DNA from: a candidate division CSSED10-310 bacterium
GTDB taxonomy: Bacteria > CSSED10-310 > JAFGJC01
Reading direction: 5' to 3'
DNA: 64,000 nt
NCBI GenBank assembly: GCA_016927905.1
Contig: JAFGLW010000016.1
Location: forward strand, 92,379-156,378
The notes beneath the pieces were generated by a model, which saw only the letters and a program-made list of their open reading frames with translations, made no database searches and was not told the DNA's origin. The translations under genes were made by a program, and so were the position numbers. How positions within the stretch are numbered: position 1 is the first letter of the stretch; each line of letters opens with the position of its first letter. Positions 10,022 to 19,307 of this stretch are shown here, piece by piece.

Positions 10022-11233
10022 TCAGTCGCGCAGTTTCTCCAGCAGATTGAAAAGGTCCAGCACATGAGGCGGGCATCCGGGAATCCAGCAGCCTTTCCGG
10101 CGTTTCGCCCGGTCGTAAAACTGGAATTCGCTGGCACAATTACCGAACAGGATCAAATTCCCTTCCCATTCATCGAGCGTCTGTTCGTTGCACATCGGTC
10201 TTCCGGATACGATAGTGGAGACTGGATATAGTTTTAAATCCGATTCAAAAGCCAGCTTGTCAAGGCTATGGCGGATGGCCGAAAGGCATCCATTGCAAAC
10301 TCCGCATTCGATGCATCGAAATCCCGGAAACTGGCCGGCACTGGACAAAACGGGTCGTTTGAACCGGCGCTTTAAAAGATCCTTTTCAGGACCGATGACA
10401 TTGACGGGATGGTCGACACCGTTCCAGATGCGTTCCCGTGCGATCATGAGATGGGGAATTTCGCTGATGGAAAAACCCATCCACTCAGCGACCGTGCTGT
10501 CGAGGGCGATCATATCCGTGCTGACCGCCAGGCCATTGTAATCCCGGATTGAAACACCATGAAACGGTGCCTGCCCCTCCATGGCCCATAGCCCATCGAT
10601 GATGTTCAAATCAGGTACCCTCACCTGCGCCAGATCCACTATTTTCTCAGCGATATCATTGCGGTGAAACAGCATCCGCTGATCATCGTGAATGATACCC
10701 AAAAGATTCTTGATGGACAGGGATATGCAGGTGAGCATATGGGTTTTCCATTTGGGCAGATTGATGAAAACACCCGCCTCCATTACCGGTTTTGCCACTC
10801 GAATGTTCCGGTACAGCCGGCCTGCGGGATTCGGTATATCCACCCATTCTCCATCGTCGAAAAAAAACGTTTTGAATCCGCGTTTTTTAAGCAGAGCCGT
10901 CAAACCCGAGATCTCGAAAGCCTCCCGGGCCGGGTATTCAAATCCCGGATTCTCTCCAACACCCACTTCGCGCGCGCCGAAATCGCTGCATAACTCCGCT
11001 ATCGCAATCACCACCCGGGGATCGGTGGAACTGGCTGGGATCAACCGGGGATTGGGACGGACCAGGTTGGGTTTCAGAATCACTGTCGATCCCCGGATAT
11101 CTGCGGTCTGATATGAAATCGCTTCCAAGCTCCCGGCAATTTCCTCCTTGATCCTGCTGATATCGGATTCGGGGCAGTTGAGGGGTGAACCTGTCAGGTT
11201 GGAAACCTTATTCAGGTATACGCTGTTCATCAT
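10022..11233 (-). CDS. DUF362 domain protein with Cys cluster
   Basis: 403 residues. The N-terminal half has the DUF362 signature (VILKPNLVRPNPR, then NLPKWKTH and SIKNLLGI). The C-terminal part has CIECGVCNGC, which could bind an Fe-S cluster, and more Cys residues near the end (GCWIPGCPPH). DUF362 proteins are of unknown biochemical role and are sometimes fused to ferredoxin domains. Two ATGs in tandem (11233, 11230) follow AAAGGAGG; the second has the better spacing. It overlaps the DAHP synthase gene by 26 nt, so the two are surely cotranscribed. Whether it acts in aromatic metabolism is unknown. Confidence 0.82.
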   Translation of the reverse strand: MMNSVYLNKVSNLTGSPLNCPESDISRIKEEIAGSLEAISYQTADIRGSTVILKPNLVRPNPRLIPASSTDPRVVIAIAELCSDFGAREVGVGENPGFEYPAREAFEISGLTALLKKRGFKTFFFDDGEWVDIPNPAGRLYRNIRVAKPVMEAGVFINLPKWKTHMLTCISLSIKNLLGIIHDDQRMLFHRNDIAEKIVDLAQVRVPDLNIIDGLWAMEGQAPFHGVSIRDYNGLAVSTDMIALDSTVAEWMGFSISEIPHLMIARERIWNGVDHPVNVIGPEKDLLKRRFKRPVLSSAGQFPGFRCIECGVCNGCLSAIRHSLDKLAFESDLKLYPVSTIVSGRPMCNEQTLDEWEGNLILFGNCASEFQFYDRAKRRKGCWIPGCPPHVLDLFNLLEKLRD

Positions 11234-12038
11234 CCGCCTCCTTTCCCTGTTTCACATCCCGGAGGTAAGGTCTCAACCGGTTGATTTTTAAAACCATTTC
11301 ACGGTATTGTTCGAAATCAAGCGATTGCAGACCATCACACAGGGCTTTCTGCGGATTGGGATGAATCTCCACGATCAATCCATCGGCTCCCGCCATCAAG
11401 GCAGCCAGAGCCATTGGAATGATGATATCACTTCTTCCACATGAATGGCTCGGATCGACGATGATCGGAAGCGGTGATAATTTTTTGACGATGGGCACGG
11501 CGGACAGGTCCAGGGTGCTGCGTGTGTACTTTTCGAACGTCCGGATACCCCGTTCGCATAAAATGACGTGCGGGTTGCCACCGGATGTCAGATATTCGGC
11601 TGCCAGCAGCAGCTCTTCGATGGTTGCGGCAATCCCGCGTTTGAGAAGGATCGGTTTTCCCGCTTTCGCCAGCTGTTTGAGAAACTGGAAATTGCTCATG
11701 TTCCGAGCGCCGATCTGGAGAATATCCACCGTATCGGCATACAAATCGAGATGGGCGATATCCACGATCTCCGTGACAATCTTAAGACCAAACTCCTTCT
11801 TGGCCATTCCCAGGAGCCGGATACCCTCTTCCTGCAATCCTTGAAAACTGTATGGACTGGTCCTGGGTTTAAACGCTCCCCCTCTTAAAAACCGATACCC
11901 CGCCCGGCGCACTTCACCCGCAGCCGCAAAAAGCTGCTCCTCACTTTCCACGCTGCACGGGCCGGCGATGAGCAGTAAATCTTCCCGTGTAACAGTTATG
12001 TCCGGAAGTTTCAGAATGGGTTTCATCGCCGATTTCAA
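11208..12038 (-). CDS. aroF: 3-deoxy-7-phosphoheptulonate (DAHP) synthase, type I-beta
   Basis: Condenses PEP and erythrose 4-phosphate, the first step of the shikimate pathway. Family signatures: IAGPCSVES near residue 24, RGGAFKPRTSPYSFQG, LQIGARNMSNF, LLKRG and VDPSHSCGR. The 276 residues cover only the catalytic barrel; the N-terminal ferredoxin-like or chorismate mutase regulatory domain found in many relatives is absent. The start is TTG 12038 with GGGGAG 7 nt upstream; ATG 12026 is an in-frame alternative. It lies 12 nt after a gene whose C-terminus is a chorismate-mutase-like domain, which suggests that the regulatory domain is supplied in trans. Confidence 0.93.
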   Translation of the reverse strand: MKSAMKPILKLPDITVTREDLLLIAGPCSVESEEQLFAAAGEVRRAGYRFLRGGAFKPRTSPYSFQGLQEEGIRLLGMAKKEFGLKIVTEIVDIAHLDLYADTVDILQIGARNMSNFQFLKQLAKAGKPILLKRGIAATIEELLLAAEYLTSGGNPHVILCERGIRTFEKYTRSTLDLSAVPIVKKLSPLPIIVDPSHSCGRSDIIIPMALAALMAGADGLIVEIHPNPQKALCDGLQSLDFEQYREMVLKINRLRPYLRDVKQGKEADDEQRIPE

Positions 12039-12050
12039 TATTCATCTCCC

Positions 12051-13811
12051 CTACAGGTACTGTTCGATGGATAGAATGGCATGAAAAATCTCTTCAATGA
12101 TGGAATCATGAAGCGGTCCCGGATTGAACTCCAGAAGACGCTGCAGGGTTTCCTGAATCTGCTCGGGATGAAATGTCTTCTCGTTCGTTCTGCGGTGAAG
12201 ATCCATGACGACTTTAAACCGTTCATTGAGAAGGTGCAGAATCTTCAGGTCGATCGACTCGATTCTGCGTTGCATTGAGGCAGCCAAGTCGGATTTGTCC
12301 GACAACGATGTCCCGGTCAGGATCTTCCGGTCAACCTTGCCGCCTGAAGTTCGCGGCAGATCCGACATGAATCGGATGATCCGGGGCTGGCGTGCGCGGG
12401 AAAGCTTGCTTCCCAGATACTGCCGGAGCTGCGGTTCGGTCAGTGTTTCTCCCGGTTCAATGACAACGGCTGCCATCGGCACGACACCTCTCAATCGATC
12501 TTCGTACGGGATCACCACGGCGTCCCGGACCAGAGGATGTGAAAAAAGAACAGCCTCAATCTCGGCAGGATACACTTTTATCCCCCCGACTTTGATCATG
12601 GCATCCGTGCGCCCGACACAGGTATAGTTGCCATGCGCATCGCGGCGGAACAAATCGCCTGTACACAGCCATCCATCCTTCATAACCCGGGCGGTCTCTT
12701 CGTCCGCACGCCAGTAGGAAAGCATTATACCCGGGCTGCGGATCCATAATTCTCCAACTTCCCCATCAGGAACCGGTTCCCCTGCGGCATCCGTCAATTT
12801 CGTTTCATAATAGGGAATCACCTGACCGACCGATCCCGGAGGGGTATTCCCGCCTGATTTCGACGCGAAAGCTATCCCCATCGTCTCGGTGCTGCCCCAC
12901 ACCGGAACAATGGCTGCACCCATTTCCGCCTGGAATCTCTCCTGCAGCCATTGGGGTGTTGCCATGCCGCCGCTTTCCGGTATTCTCAGAGAACTGAAAT
13001 CAAAGGTTTCGCATTGGCCGAATGGCAGGAGAAGTTCATAAACCGGCGATACGGCCATCACACATGTCACCCGGTGTTCATGAATCGCCCTGGCAATCGA
13101 TCGGGGATAGAGCTGCTCGATCAAAACGACGGTTCCACCCAGCATCAAGGCCCGGCAGAATATCTCGTGAGGGTGAAGCATGACGGCAAACAGGGGGAGA
13201 TGGATGTCGGTCGAATCGATGTTCAGCGCCAGAGCGGAAGCCATCGTATTGTAAAACAGATTCCGATGCGAGGCCACAGCCGCCTTGACTTGACCCGTGC
13301 TCCCCGAAGTGAAATTCAGATAGACCGGATCGTCCGGTTCGCTCGCGGCCGCTACAGCATTCTCACCGGATGTGTCCGTTGACAGCATATCCATCGATAC
13401 CGCCAGGATCCATTCACCCGGATCCGATCGGCCGATCTGATTCTCGAGATCGGTGTGAAACAGGGTGGCTGCCGGTTTGATCAGGAACCGCATCCCGGCT
13501 ATTTCCGTATCGGACGCCTTGAAATTCAAAGGCACTGCCAATGCTCCGACACGGGCCACCGCCAGGAAGGCTGCTATCAATTCCGGGCGCCGCTGCATGG
13601 CAATAAAAACACGATCACCCGGTTTGATTCCCCTGCGATGCAGTTCAAAAGCCAGATTGTCCACCATCCGCTTCAGATCGATATACCGGATGCGGCGATC
13701 CTTGTAGATAATTGCCGTCTTCCCGCCAATCCGCTGAGCCTGGTAATCCAACTGCCGGTCCAGCGGAATCGGAATATCCCGATAATCACTGTGGATCTGG
13801 AATTGTTCCAT
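12051..13811 (-). CDS. AMP-forming acyl-CoA ligase fused to a degenerate AroQ-type chorismate mutase domain
   Basis: Residues 1-505 are an ANL-family adenylating enzyme: P-loop NFTSGSTGQVKAA near 165, WGSTETMG near 300, CTGDLFRRD near 395, and the catalytic Lys motif PRTSGGKVDRK near 490. Residues 513-586 match the AroQ-type domain that is fused to DAHP synthases such as Bacillus AroA (RIESIDLKILHLLNER, then NPGPLHDSIIEEIF). By my alignment to E. coli mutase, Arg28 is kept (R531) but Arg11, Lys39, Arg51 and Glu52 are replaced (Q, T, Q, I), so catalysis is doubtful. The substrate of the ligase is unknown. The DAHP synthase gene starts 12 nt downstream. ATG 13811 has only a weak SD (GGTGAG). 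Confidence 0.85.
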   Translation of the reverse strand: MEQFQIHSDYRDIPIPLDRQLDYQAQRIGGKTAIIYKDRRIRYIDLKRMVDNLAFELHRRGIKPGDRVFIAMQRRPELIAAFLAVARVGALAVPLNFKASDTEIAGMRFLIKPAATLFHTDLENQIGRSDPGEWILAVSMDMLSTDTSGENAVAAASEPDDPVYLNFTSGSTGQVKAAVASHRNLFYNTMASALALNIDSTDIHLPLFAVMLHPHEIFCRALMLGGTVVLIEQLYPRSIARAIHEHRVTCVMAVSPVYELLLPFGQCETFDFSSLRIPESGGMATPQWLQERFQAEMGAAIVPVWGSTETMGIAFASKSGGNTPPGSVGQVIPYYETKLTDAAGEPVPDGEVGELWIRSPGIMLSYWRADEETARVMKDGWLCTGDLFRRDAHGNYTCVGRTDAMIKVGGIKVYPAEIEAVLFSHPLVRDAVVIPYEDRLRGVVPMAAVVIEPGETLTEPQLRQYLGSKLSRARQPRIIRFMSDLPRTSGGKVDRKILTGTSLSDKSDLAASMQRRIESIDLKILHLLNERFKVVMDLHRRTNEKTFHPEQIQETLQRLLEFNPGPLHDSIIEEIFHAILSIEQYL

Positions 13812-13828
13812 GTTTCACTCACCCGATC

Positions 13829-14965
13829 TTATTGAGTCAGCCCGTACTGCTCCAGTTCGGCCCGCGCCCGCTCGAAACCGTCTTCAGCGACCTGGTTCGC
13901 CACCCACTCCGTCAGCTCATCGATACCATCTTCAAACTGGACCGACGGCTCATATCCCAGCATATCCCGGATTTTCGCAATATCTGCATAGCAATGCCTG
14001 ATGTCCCCCTCCCTGAAAGTGTTTTCTATCCGGGGTGTCATTGGATGGCCCGCTCCCAACCTCCGGATCAGAATCTCGGCGACATGTTTTATCGTGATGT
14101 TTCGACCGGTACCGACATTGAATGCAGTATAATCGGCCGCCTGGTTTTCCATGGCGAGGATATTGGCCTGAACGATATCCGACACATGAACGAAATCCCG
14201 ACTTTGCAGGCCATCCTCAAAGATGACAGGCGGTTTTTTATTCAAGACGCGGGAGGAAAATATCGCCGCAACACCGGTGTAAGGATTCGATAAAGCCTGC
14301 CGGGTACCGTAAATATTGAAATATCTCAGGGCCACCGTGGGAATCCGGTAGCTTTTCCCCGTGACCAGGAACATCTCCTCATGATCCCGCTTGGTGATCG
14401 CATAGATCGATGTGGGAAACAGCGGTTTCGACTCGGGGGTCCCCTTGTGCCGGCTGGGAGCTTTGCATTCCGGGCACATGATATCCCATTGTTTCGCTTC
14501 CAACTGACGATTTGGCCGGAGTTTCGGGGTGAAATCGCCGCAGTTGTCGCAGGTGTACAAACCCTCCCCATAAATGGACATTGAAGACGCCACGACAACC
14601 TTGCGCACCCGGTCACGGATTTTTCTGTTGTTGATCAGGATATCGAGAAGTGTTGCACCACCGGTGGAATTATAATCGACATATTTCCGGATCATGTACA
14701 TCGATTGACCGACACCGACCGCCGCACCCTGATGAAAAATGACATCCTTCCCCTCCATGGCCCGGGTCAGAACATCTGCATCCCGCACATCCCCACAGAT
14801 AAACCGGGCTCCCCTGTTGAGATAATCCGGTAGACGACCTTGATGCACCTGATATTCGAGGTTATCAAAAATCGTGACATCATGACCCATTTCAACCAGT
14901 CGGTCGACCAGGTGCGACCCGACAAATCCGGCTCCGCCGGTAACAAGAATAGACTCCCGTTTCAA
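13829..14965 (-). CDS. NAD-dependent sugar-nucleotide epimerase with zinc-ribbon insert
   Basis: Extended short-chain dehydrogenase of 378 residues. NAD-binding GGAGFVG near residue 10, catalytic SSMS and YAITK (Tyr-x3-Lys). Between them sit two CxxC pairs (CDNC and CPEC), a zinc-ribbon-like insertion typical of the dTDP-L-rhamnose 4-epimerase-like subgroup, so surface polysaccharide sugar synthesis is the likely role. The start is TTG 14965 with GAGGAGG 8 nt upstream. It stands between the FHA/HD-GYP gene and the ligase gene, 17 nt before the latter. No other nucleotide-sugar gene is adjacent. Confidence 0.85.
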   Translation of the reverse strand: MKRESILVTGGAGFVGSHLVDRLVEMGHDVTIFDNLEYQVHQGRLPDYLNRGARFICGDVRDADVLTRAMEGKDVIFHQGAAVGVGQSMYMIRKYVDYNSTGGATLLDILINNRKIRDRVRKVVVASSMSIYGEGLYTCDNCGDFTPKLRPNRQLEAKQWDIMCPECKAPSRHKGTPESKPLFPTSIYAITKRDHEEMFLVTGKSYRIPTVALRYFNIYGTRQALSNPYTGVAAIFSSRVLNKKPPVIFEDGLQSRDFVHVSDIVQANILAMENQAADYTAFNVGTGRNITIKHVAEILIRRLGAGHPMTPRIENTFREGDIRHCYADIAKIRDMLGYEPSVQFEDGIDELTEWVANQVAEDGFERARAELEQYGLTQ

Positions 14966-15007
14966 TGATATTTCCTCCTCAATCGGTTGCCGCAGCTCGA
15001 TAACTTT

Positions 15008-16510
15008 TCACGGTTCCGTCAACCGGATATTATCCGATGCGATGCATTTTTTCAGCACCCTGACGATATCCGGATCAAATTGAGACTCGGAAGAACCCTC
15101 GATCTCCCGGAGTGCATGATCCAACGAGTTTTTCGGCCGGTAGGCTCTGTCGGTTGTGATTGCATCCAGAGTATCGGCGATACACAGAATGCGGCTCCCA
15201 AGCGGTATTCGCTCACCCTTCAGCTTGTCCGGGTAACCGGTTCCGTCAAACCGTTCATGATGATGCCTGACGATCCTGGCAATATCCTCCATACCTTCAA
15301 TATTTACCAGAATATCCGCACCGGTTACAGGATGCAGCTGCATGATGTTGATTTCCGAAGTGTCAAACTGCCCCGGTTTGTTCAGGATCTCGTTGGGGAT
15401 TCCCACTTTCCCCACGTCGTGCAGCAAGGCCGCCATTTCCAACCGCTCCACTTCGTCTTCATGTAATCCCATGCAGCTGGCGAGCTGTTTCGAGAATTCG
15501 GCAACCCTGATCGAATGCCCCCCCGTATACGGATCACTGGCTTCGATCGTTGCCACGATGGTCCGAACCGTCGATCGAAACAGCCTTTTCAGATTTTCGA
15601 ACAACCGCATGTTTTCAATGGCGATACCGGCACTGATGCCGATCGCCGTCAGAAGTTTCAAGTCCGATTCGGTGAATGTATCGTGCGAACCCTTGGTATC
15701 GACATGAATCACTCCCAGGATCTTGTTTCGACACTTCAGTGGAACACACATTGCCGATCGGATGGAATGAACGAAAATACTTTCCGATCCACGGAACCGC
15801 TCATCCTGAAATGCATCCGGAGACAGAATGGATATTCCGTTTTCGAATACCTGATTGAGTATGGTATTTGAAAGTTTCGGAATGTTGTTCTGGGTTTCCT
15901 CGGTCCGGACTGCCGCCGGTACGAATTCCCCCGAATTCTCATCGCGAAGCAGGAGATAACATCTGTCCGCCATGATAACCCGGGTGATCTGATCCAGGAT
16001 TTCATTCATCAGTGTCTTTGAATCTCGAGCGACATTGATGATATTGCCCACCTCGAACAATGTGGTTAACTTGGCCAGAACATTCTTCAGATCCTGCTTG
16101 CCTTCTCTCGTGATTTCCACGTCCACCAGATTTTTAAGCTCAAAACTGTGATCCAGAATCCTGATCATACTGGATGAATCCGCTGGATCCCTGGATATTT
16201 CCCTGCCGGGAACCGCATCCAGAAAAGGTTCACTCTCGAATACAATATCCGCTTCACCGATCCGGATGCGATCTCCAGACGCCAGCTCACTCTCCGAGAT
16301 CTGAACACCGTTCAGATAAGTACCGTTCCGGCTTCCCAGATCCCGAATGACATGATACCCTTTTCTGCGTTCGATGATGGAGTGCCGCCGGGATACTTTC
16401 GCGTCGATCAACTGGATATCGTTGTTCGAATCCCGCCCGATGGTAACCACATCCTCGATCCGGATGATTTGAGCCGGCCGGCCGTCGAGTTCTACGGTGA
16501 GTTTTGCCAC
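15008..16510 (-). CDS. FHA-GAF-HD-GYP signalling protein (putative c-di-GMP phosphodiesterase)
   Basis: Domain order: FHA phosphopeptide-binding domain (residues about 10-95, IGRDSNNDI, VSRRHSII, LGSRNGTYLNG), GAF sensor (about 155-310), HD-GYP (about 325-490) with HDVGK, HHHERFDGTGYP and the trailing DAITTDRAYRP, so the catalytic set looks complete. I prefer GTG 16510 (VAKLTVELDG, GAGGT upstream) to the ORF-track ATG at 16573, because the promoter at 16590-16617 would leave only about 10 nt of leader for the latter. The FHA domain may read Ser/Thr phosphorylation; a Ser/Thr kinase is encoded at 41-44 kb. Confidence 0.9.
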   Translation of the reverse strand: MAKLTVELDGRPAQIIRIEDVVTIGRDSNNDIQLIDAKVSRRHSIIERRKGYHVIRDLGSRNGTYLNGVQISESELASGDRIRIGEADIVFESEPFLDAVPGREISRDPADSSSMIRILDHSFELKNLVDVEITREGKQDLKNVLAKLTTLFEVGNIINVARDSKTLMNEILDQITRVIMADRCYLLLRDENSGEFVPAAVRTEETQNNIPKLSNTILNQVFENGISILSPDAFQDERFRGSESIFVHSIRSAMCVPLKCRNKILGVIHVDTKGSHDTFTESDLKLLTAIGISAGIAIENMRLFENLKRLFRSTVRTIVATIEASDPYTGGHSIRVAEFSKQLASCMGLHEDEVERLEMAALLHDVGKVGIPNEILNKPGQFDTSEINIMQLHPVTGADILVNIEGMEDIARIVRHHHERFDGTGYPDKLKGERIPLGSRILCIADTLDAITTDRAYRPKNSLDHALREIEGSSESQFDPDIVRVLKKCIASDNIRLTEP

Positions 16511-16589
16511 TTGACCTCGCTTTCCCTGAATGCCACTCCGGTTCCGGCCTGCGCCGCTGGTTCGTTCTGACATTTTCTTAATAACTTAA

Positions 16590-16617
16590 ATTACAGGAAA
16601 TTATGAAAAAAAGTCAA
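16590..16617 (-). promoter_or_regulatory. Sigma70-type promoter upstream of the FHA/HD-GYP gene
   Basis: Minus strand TTGACT (16617-16612), 16-nt spacer, TGTAAT (16595-16590). It lies in the short gap after era. Predicted transcription start is near 16583, about 73 nt before GTG 16510. Confidence 0.6.
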
Positions 16618-16640
16618 TGTGCCCGCCCGGTGCGAGCCGG

Positions 16641-17579
16641 TCAGAAATCCATCAGTCCGAACCGTTTCAGACTGGGTGTTTTGTTGCGCCAGTTCTGATC
16701 TGTTTTCACCCGGAGATAAAGATCCACGGGTTTTTCAAAATAACCGGCCAGGTCCCTGCGGGCGTTTTGGCCGATCGTTTTCAGGCGGGATCCCTGTTTC
16801 CCAATCACGATACCTTTCTGACTTTGCTTTTCAATATATATCACAGCATCGATCCTGATTTTTCCCCCCTCACCCACATCGATGAATTCTTCGACGAGTA
16901 CCGCACTGGCGTGAGGCAGCTCGTGATAGGTCTGCTCGATCAGATGCTGACGGACGATTTCAGATGCCATGAATTTTTCGGTACGGTCCGTTATCGTCCC
17001 GGCCGGATACATCGGCAGCGATTCCGGCAAAAGCGCCACAAGTTCTGAAATCAATCTGTCGACGTTTTCTCCGGTTCTGGCGGATATGGGAACGATCGCT
17101 GCAGGCTGCAACTGCTCTGCACAGGTCTGAATGAACGGCAGTAGATTCTCATATCTTATTGTGTCAATCTTGTTGATGGCCAGAATCCACGGCAACCTGA
17201 AAAATTCCTGTTTGTCCTTGAGCAGTTTGATCTGTGGAACCGGATCACGATCACAGAACACCATCCAGATCAGGGCATCGGCACTCTCGGCAGTCAGCCG
17301 GGCAATCCTCAGCATCCGGCGTGAAAGTTCGGTGCCGGGTTTATGAAATCCCGGTGTATCCGCCAGGACGATCTGGTAATCCGGTCCGTGCAAGATGCCG
17401 ATAATCCGGTTGCGGGTTGTTTGCGGGGTGTTCGATGTTATGGCGATCCGGTGCCGGACCAGCAGATTGATCAGGCTTGATTTACCGACATTCGTCCATC
17501 CGATCAGCGCTGCAAATCCGCACCGGATTGCGGAATCAACCGCTTTCAGCGTTGGACTCCCGATCGCCGGGCACTTCAT
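16641..17579 (-). CDS. era: GTPase Era
   Basis: Era is a GTPase needed for 16S rRNA maturation and 30S assembly. 312 residues with G1 GWTNVGKSS, G2 region TTRNRIIG, G3 DTPGFHKPG, G4 NKID, G5 SA, and the C-terminal KH domain (VIGKQGSRLKTIG). The G1 motif reads GWTNVGKS where GRPNVGKS is usual, but the essential Gly, Lys and Ser are kept. It overlaps the CNNM gene by 44 nt and ends the cysS-to-era run. Confidence 0.95.
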   Translation of the reverse strand: MKCPAIGSPTLKAVDSAIRCGFAALIGWTNVGKSSLINLLVRHRIAITSNTPQTTRNRIIGILHGPDYQIVLADTPGFHKPGTELSRRMLRIARLTAESADALIWMVFCDRDPVPQIKLLKDKQEFFRLPWILAINKIDTIRYENLLPFIQTCAEQLQPAAIVPISARTGENVDRLISELVALLPESLPMYPAGTITDRTEKFMASEIVRQHLIEQTYHELPHASAVLVEEFIDVGEGGKIRIDAVIYIEKQSQKGIVIGKQGSRLKTIGQNARRDLAGYFEKPVDLYLRVKTDQNWRNKTPSLKRFGLMDF

Positions 17580-18828
17580 CCCCCGCAGGGTTCTTATATA
17601 TGCTGACTTTCAATATCCGCCGTTCATCCGCTTCAAGTATCTCGATCGTAAAATTTCTGAAATGTACGATTTCACCGAGCGCCGGAATTCTTCCAAGCTG
17701 ATCGAACAGAAAACCACCCAGGGTTTCATAACCGTCCCTGGGAAATTCAATATCCAGAATTTCCTCCAGCTCATCCAGATCGATTTTGGCATCGACCGTC
17801 CATACATCCTGGCTGACGGACTGGATCATCCTTTGCTCCACATCGTATTCATCATGTATCTCGCCCACGATCTCTTCCAGTAAATCCTCGATGGTCACCA
17901 GCCCGGCCACTCCCCCGTATTCATCCACAACGACGGCCATATGCATTTTTTCCTTCTGAAACTCCCGTAAAAGATCCCGGACCTTTTTCGTTTCGGGAAT
18001 AAAGTAAGGACTCCGCATGAATTCGCCGATCTTGACGCTCTCCCGGGGATTATCCCAGAATTGCAGTATGTCCTTGGCGTAAAGAATCCCCACGATTTCA
18101 TCGATTCTTTCCCGGTACACCGGAATTTTTGAATACCCTGAGGTGATGACCAGATTGACCAGATCCAACAGAGTGTCCTCGATTTCAATACACTGCATAT
18201 CGATTCGCGGTGTCATGACTTCCCTGACCAGGGTTTCGGAGAATTCGACGATGGATTGCAGCATTTCACCGTCATCCTCCTTGAATATCCCCTCCTTCTC
18301 CCCCACATTAATAATCGATTTGATCGTCTCCTCAGCATAGGTGATCCGATCTTCATCCGTTTTGGAATACAACAGCCGGTTGATCTGAACGGAAATCAAT
18401 TCAATCAGAGCGACAACAGGATAGAAAGCATAACTGCATGCGATAAACAGCGTGGATTCAATCGATTTGAGCGATGTCCGTTCCCTGAACAGGATCACCA
18501 TGGGCAGGAAAGATCTCCCGACAATCTGCACAGCGAATCCGATCAGCAGGAAAATCAAATAATGGGTCGGATTCCAGCCTGGCACGATCAGCAGAATAGC
18601 CAGAAGTAGCAGGAACACAAGGTCGGCGAAAACTGCGGCGGTCTGCATGGCCAGAAGTACGACAGACAGACGGATTCCATGAAAGGAATCCGTTTCCGGC
18701 CTGATCCGCAATATCCGTTCCAACTGAGCAGAATTCAGGCGGGTCAGCGAAACTTCATAATACCCCGATACGATGGCTGCCAATCCCGCCAGAACCGTAA
18801 TCAGTTTAATCATTATCCCGCTTTCCAT
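17536..18828 (-). CDS. CNNM/CorC-type transporter-like membrane protein (DUF21-CBS-CorC)
   Basis: About 430 residues: N-terminal DUF21 transmembrane domain (four hydrophobic segments in residues 5-165), a CBS pair (about 200-330, with VREVMTPRID and VVVDEYGGVAGLVTIEDLLEEIVGEI), and a C-terminal CorC/HlyC domain. The family is linked to magnesium or cobalt efflux; older names call it hemolysin. I start at ATG 18828 because GGAG lies 7 nt upstream; ATG 18813 is also possible. The longer ORF-track start would overlap ybeY by far more. The 3' end overlaps era. Confidence 0.88.
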   Translation of the reverse strand: MESGIMIKLITVLAGLAAIVSGYYEVSLTRLNSAQLERILRIRPETDSFHGIRLSVVLLAMQTAAVFADLVFLLLLAILLIVPGWNPTHYLIFLLIGFAVQIVGRSFLPMVILFRERTSLKSIESTLFIACSYAFYPVVALIELISVQINRLLYSKTDEDRITYAEETIKSIINVGEKEGIFKEDDGEMLQSIVEFSETLVREVMTPRIDMQCIEIEDTLLDLVNLVITSGYSKIPVYRERIDEIVGILYAKDILQFWDNPRESVKIGEFMRSPYFIPETKKVRDLLREFQKEKMHMAVVVDEYGGVAGLVTIEDLLEEIVGEIHDEYDVEQRMIQSVSQDVWTVDAKIDLDELEEILDIEFPRDGYETLGGFLFDQLGRIPALGEIVHFRNFTIEILEADERRILKVSIYKNPAGDEVPGDRESNAESG

Positions 18829-19306
18829 CTCGCGACTCCATCCTCTCCCCCAACCGCATGAAAACCGTCCGGGCCCGGTTTTCCATAGATTCCATAATCG
18901 AAAACCCGGAATCATCCTGATGATCGTAACCGTAAACATGCAGAATCCCGTGAATACAGATGCGCGCGAGTTCCGACCACCAGGATTCACCGGATTTCCC
19001 TGAATCTTTAAAAACGGTTCCGACCGATACGATCACTTCACCCAGCAACAGAGGGGGTGTGTCGAGGCCCTTCACGCCGGTCGACTCCATTTTACCGCCG
19101 GCTTCCCGCCACTCGAAATGTGGGAAGGCGATTACGTTGGTCGGCCGGTCGACCCCCCGATAACGTTTATTGAGATCTTGGACTGTTTCCGGATCGACTA
19201 AATTCACTTCGATATCACCCGGGGGGAGATTCAACTCGGTGACAATCCGGGTCAACAGGTGATCCAGTTTCCCCAGGTCAATTTCAGGATCCTGCGTCTT
19301 TCTCAT
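18806..19306 (-). CDS. ybeY: Endoribonuclease YbeY
   Basis: Zinc-dependent RNase for 16S rRNA 3' end maturation and ribosome quality control. The catalytic HGILHVYGYDH (HGxLHxxGyDH) lies in the C-terminal third, and DRPTNVIAFP matches the family's central signature. ATG 19306 follows the pgpH stop by one base; GTG 19327 with a GGAGG 12 nt upstream is an alternative. The pgpH-ybeY-CNNM-era order is common in bacteria. Confidence 0.94.
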   Translation of the reverse strand: MRKTQDPEIDLGKLDHLLTRIVTELNLPPGDIEVNLVDPETVQDLNKRYRGVDRPTNVIAFPHFEWREAGGKMESTGVKGLDTPPLLLGEVIVSVGTVFKDSGKSGESWWSELARICIHGILHVYGYDHQDDSGFSIMESMENRARTVFMRLGERMESRDGKRDND

Positions 19307-19307
19307 A

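Noticed and set aside
7543-11200. The palindrome AACCTGTCAGGTT occurs at the aspS end and again in the DUF362 gene.
   Set aside because: Shared words of about 14 nt are expected by chance in 64 kb, and the second copy lies inside coding sequence.
12051-12300. The chorismate-mutase-like tail as a sequencing frameshift or readthrough artefact joining two genes.
   Set aside because: The frame is continuous through the ligase C-terminal Lys motif and a short linker, the next gene has its own SD and start after the stop, and no start or SD precedes the tail.
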